Assembly (NCBI GenBank): GCA_003551265.1
Contig: PUMG01000159.1
Location: 1-12,131 of the forward strand
Source: Halovenus sp.
Lineage (GTDB): Archaea; Halobacteriota; Halobacteria; Halobacteriales; Haloarculaceae
Direction: 5' to 3'
DNA: 12,131 bases
The notes beneath the pieces are model-generated. The model saw nothing but the letters and a program-made list of their open reading frames with translations, ran no database searches and was not told the DNA's origin. Each line of letters opens with the position of its first letter. Within the stretch, counting starts at the first letter, position 1. The translations under genes and the position numbers were made by a program. This document shows, in pieces, positions 11,157 to 12,131 of this stretch.

Positions 11157-12131
11157 TTACGATTCCACGTCGGCGTTTGGCGCGTTGCGCTTGACGCTGT
11201 GGATTGCGTCTTCGACGCTGTTGCGCTCGGTGTAGCCTTCGCCGCTGTCTGCAAGGATGGCTCCGTTCCGGTGGCGGAGTCGCCAGCGCCACTCTTCGGC
11301 GCGGTCTTCGTAGATTTCGAACGCGGCGGTCCCGATGTCGAGGACGTTCGCCTCGGGTGCGTACTCGCGGATACGGTCGACCGCGTCGTTGGCTCCACTC
11401 TCGGATGCGTAGCCCTCACCGCCATCGGCGATGATGTTACCGTTGTCGTGGCGGAGGCGCCAGCGGTGCTCACCGGCGTTGTCCTCGTACACCTCGAAAT
11501 CGGCGTTACCGTCGTCGCCGACGTTTCGCTGCACGCTATCGAGCCCCTGTCTGGCTTTCTGTCGTGAGGCATAGCCCTGGCCACTGTCGGCGATGATGTT
11601 GCCGTTTCTGTGGAGCAGTCGCCATCGGTACTTCCCGCCTCTATCCCGGTAGATTTCGAACGCCGTCGGGTCGATGCGAAGGTAGTCTGCCGACTGTGCG
11701 TACAGTCGCACGCGCTCGATGGCGTCGTTTCGACTCGTCGCCGACGAGTAGCCCTCACCGCTGTCAGCGATGATGTTGCCGTTGTTGTGGCGGAGGCGCC
11801 AGCGGTGTTCCCCGGCGTTGTCCTCGTACGCTTCGAACGCGGCCTGACTCTCGACCTCCTCGACGAACGCCGGTGCGTCCTCGCCCTCGACTGCGTCGTC
11901 AGTCTCCTCGACGGTCACGTCCTCGAACTGTTGCAGGTCGACCACTGCTGCACCGAAGGCGTCACGCTTGACGGCGCTCAGTCCCTGCTGTGCCTTCTGC
12001 CGCGAGGAGTAGCCCTGTGAACTGTCAGCGATGATGTTGCGGTTGTGGTGGCGAAGTCGCCAGCGGTGTTTGCCACCTCTGTCGACGTACAGTTCGAACT
12101 GTGACTGACTCTCGCTGATTCGCGCGAGTTC
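11157..12131 (-). CDS. Multi-DUF1508 repeat protein, 5' end beyond the right edge
   Basis: The last 324 residues of an acidic repeat protein; the frame is open to the window edge. At least five DUF1508/YegP (HVO_2922-like) repeats are present, starting near residues 11, 97, 156, 210 and 269 of the visible part. Each has an F-E-x-Y strand, an RWRLRHxNGNIIADSGxGY core and a C-terminal helix. The helices alternate: repeats 1 and 3 have RQKAxQGLxxVxR, repeats 2 and 4 have NDAIxRVRxYA, and repeat 5 is intermediate (EDAIHSVKRNA). The first-strand Phe residues are spaced 87, 59, 54, 59, so the unit is a B-A pair of about 113 residues. An acidic linker (about 70-95) follows repeat 1. The GTG at 11945 is not taken as the start because repeat 1 lies before it. 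No other domain is visible. Function unknown. Confidence 0.88.
   Translation of the reverse strand, partial: ELARISESQSQFELYVDRGGKHRWRLRHHNRNIIADSSQGYSSRQKAQQGLSAVKRDAFGAAVVDLQQFEDVTVEETDDAVEGEDAPAFVEEVESQAAFEAYEDNAGEHRWRLRHNNGNIIADSGEGYSSATSRNDAIERVRLYAQSADYLRIDPTAFEIYRDRGGKYRWRLLHRNGNIIADSGQGYASRQKARQGLDSVQRNVGDDGNADFEVYEDNAGEHRWRLRHDNGNIIADGGEGYASESGANDAVDRIREYAPEANVLDIGTAAFEIYEDRAEEWRWRLRHRNGAILADSGEGYTERNSVEDAIHSVKRNAPNADVES

Noticed and set aside
10424..12131. CRISPR array or intergenic direct repeats
   Set aside because: The repeated DNA lies inside two reading frames in phase with protein repeats, and spacing is about 160-260 bp, which is coding domain repetition rather than a CRISPR array.

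Overview
The window reads as chromosome of a halophilic archaeon (class Halobacteria). The proteins are acidic, the DNA is GC-rich, promoters are archaeal TATA boxes 26-31 nt before start codons (leaderless mRNAs), and several families are typical of haloarchaea: HVO_2922/DUF1508 repeats, amphi-Trp, a DUF211-VIT pair, a Tat-type lipoprotein and a TumE-type toxin-antitoxin pair. I cannot name the genus.

Layout. 1-1972 (minus strand): branched-chain amino acid biosynthesis, with leuA (2-isopropylmalate or citramalate synthase) followed by the first part of ilvB (acetolactate synthase large subunit), which runs off the left edge. Each gene has its own TATA box, and both promoters carry the same near-palindromic upstream element (GCGAAATATT then GCCAC). 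The ilvB mRNA appears to have a leader of about 200 nt that begins with a 24-codon Val/Ile-rich leader peptide whose stop codon sits in the loop of a perfect 7-bp hairpin. That is the layout of ribosome-mediated attenuation known from bacterial ilv operons and is the most striking observation here. leuA as read is broken by one extra G in a GGGG run near its 5' end.

2163-2889 (plus): a two-gene toxin-antitoxin-like module (DUF6516/TumE-like, then a winged-helix protein), overlapping by 14 nt. 2937-4473 (minus): four small or hypothetical genes: an I9-propeptide-like protein, a three-cysteine ferredoxin, a 30-residue membrane peptide and a haloarchaeal conserved protein. 4630-4908 (plus): a small two-helix membrane protein. 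5115-6389 (minus): a DUF418 membrane protein, divergent from 6535-7761 (plus), a PiT-family anion permease. 7797-9430 (minus): a Tat lipoprotein and, upstream of it, a radical SAM protein of the COG2108 type with a CX4CX2C cluster motif. 9525-10399 (plus): DUF211 and VIT1/CCC1-like genes overlapping by ATGA. 10424-12131 (minus): two genes built from DUF1508 repeats, one with an N-terminal amphi-Trp domain and two repeats, the other (cut by the right edge) with at least five repeats in an alternating arrangement.

No rRNA, tRNA, CRISPR array or insertion sequence was recognised. Apart from the ilvB leader (465-741), no gene-free stretch exceeds about 210 bases.
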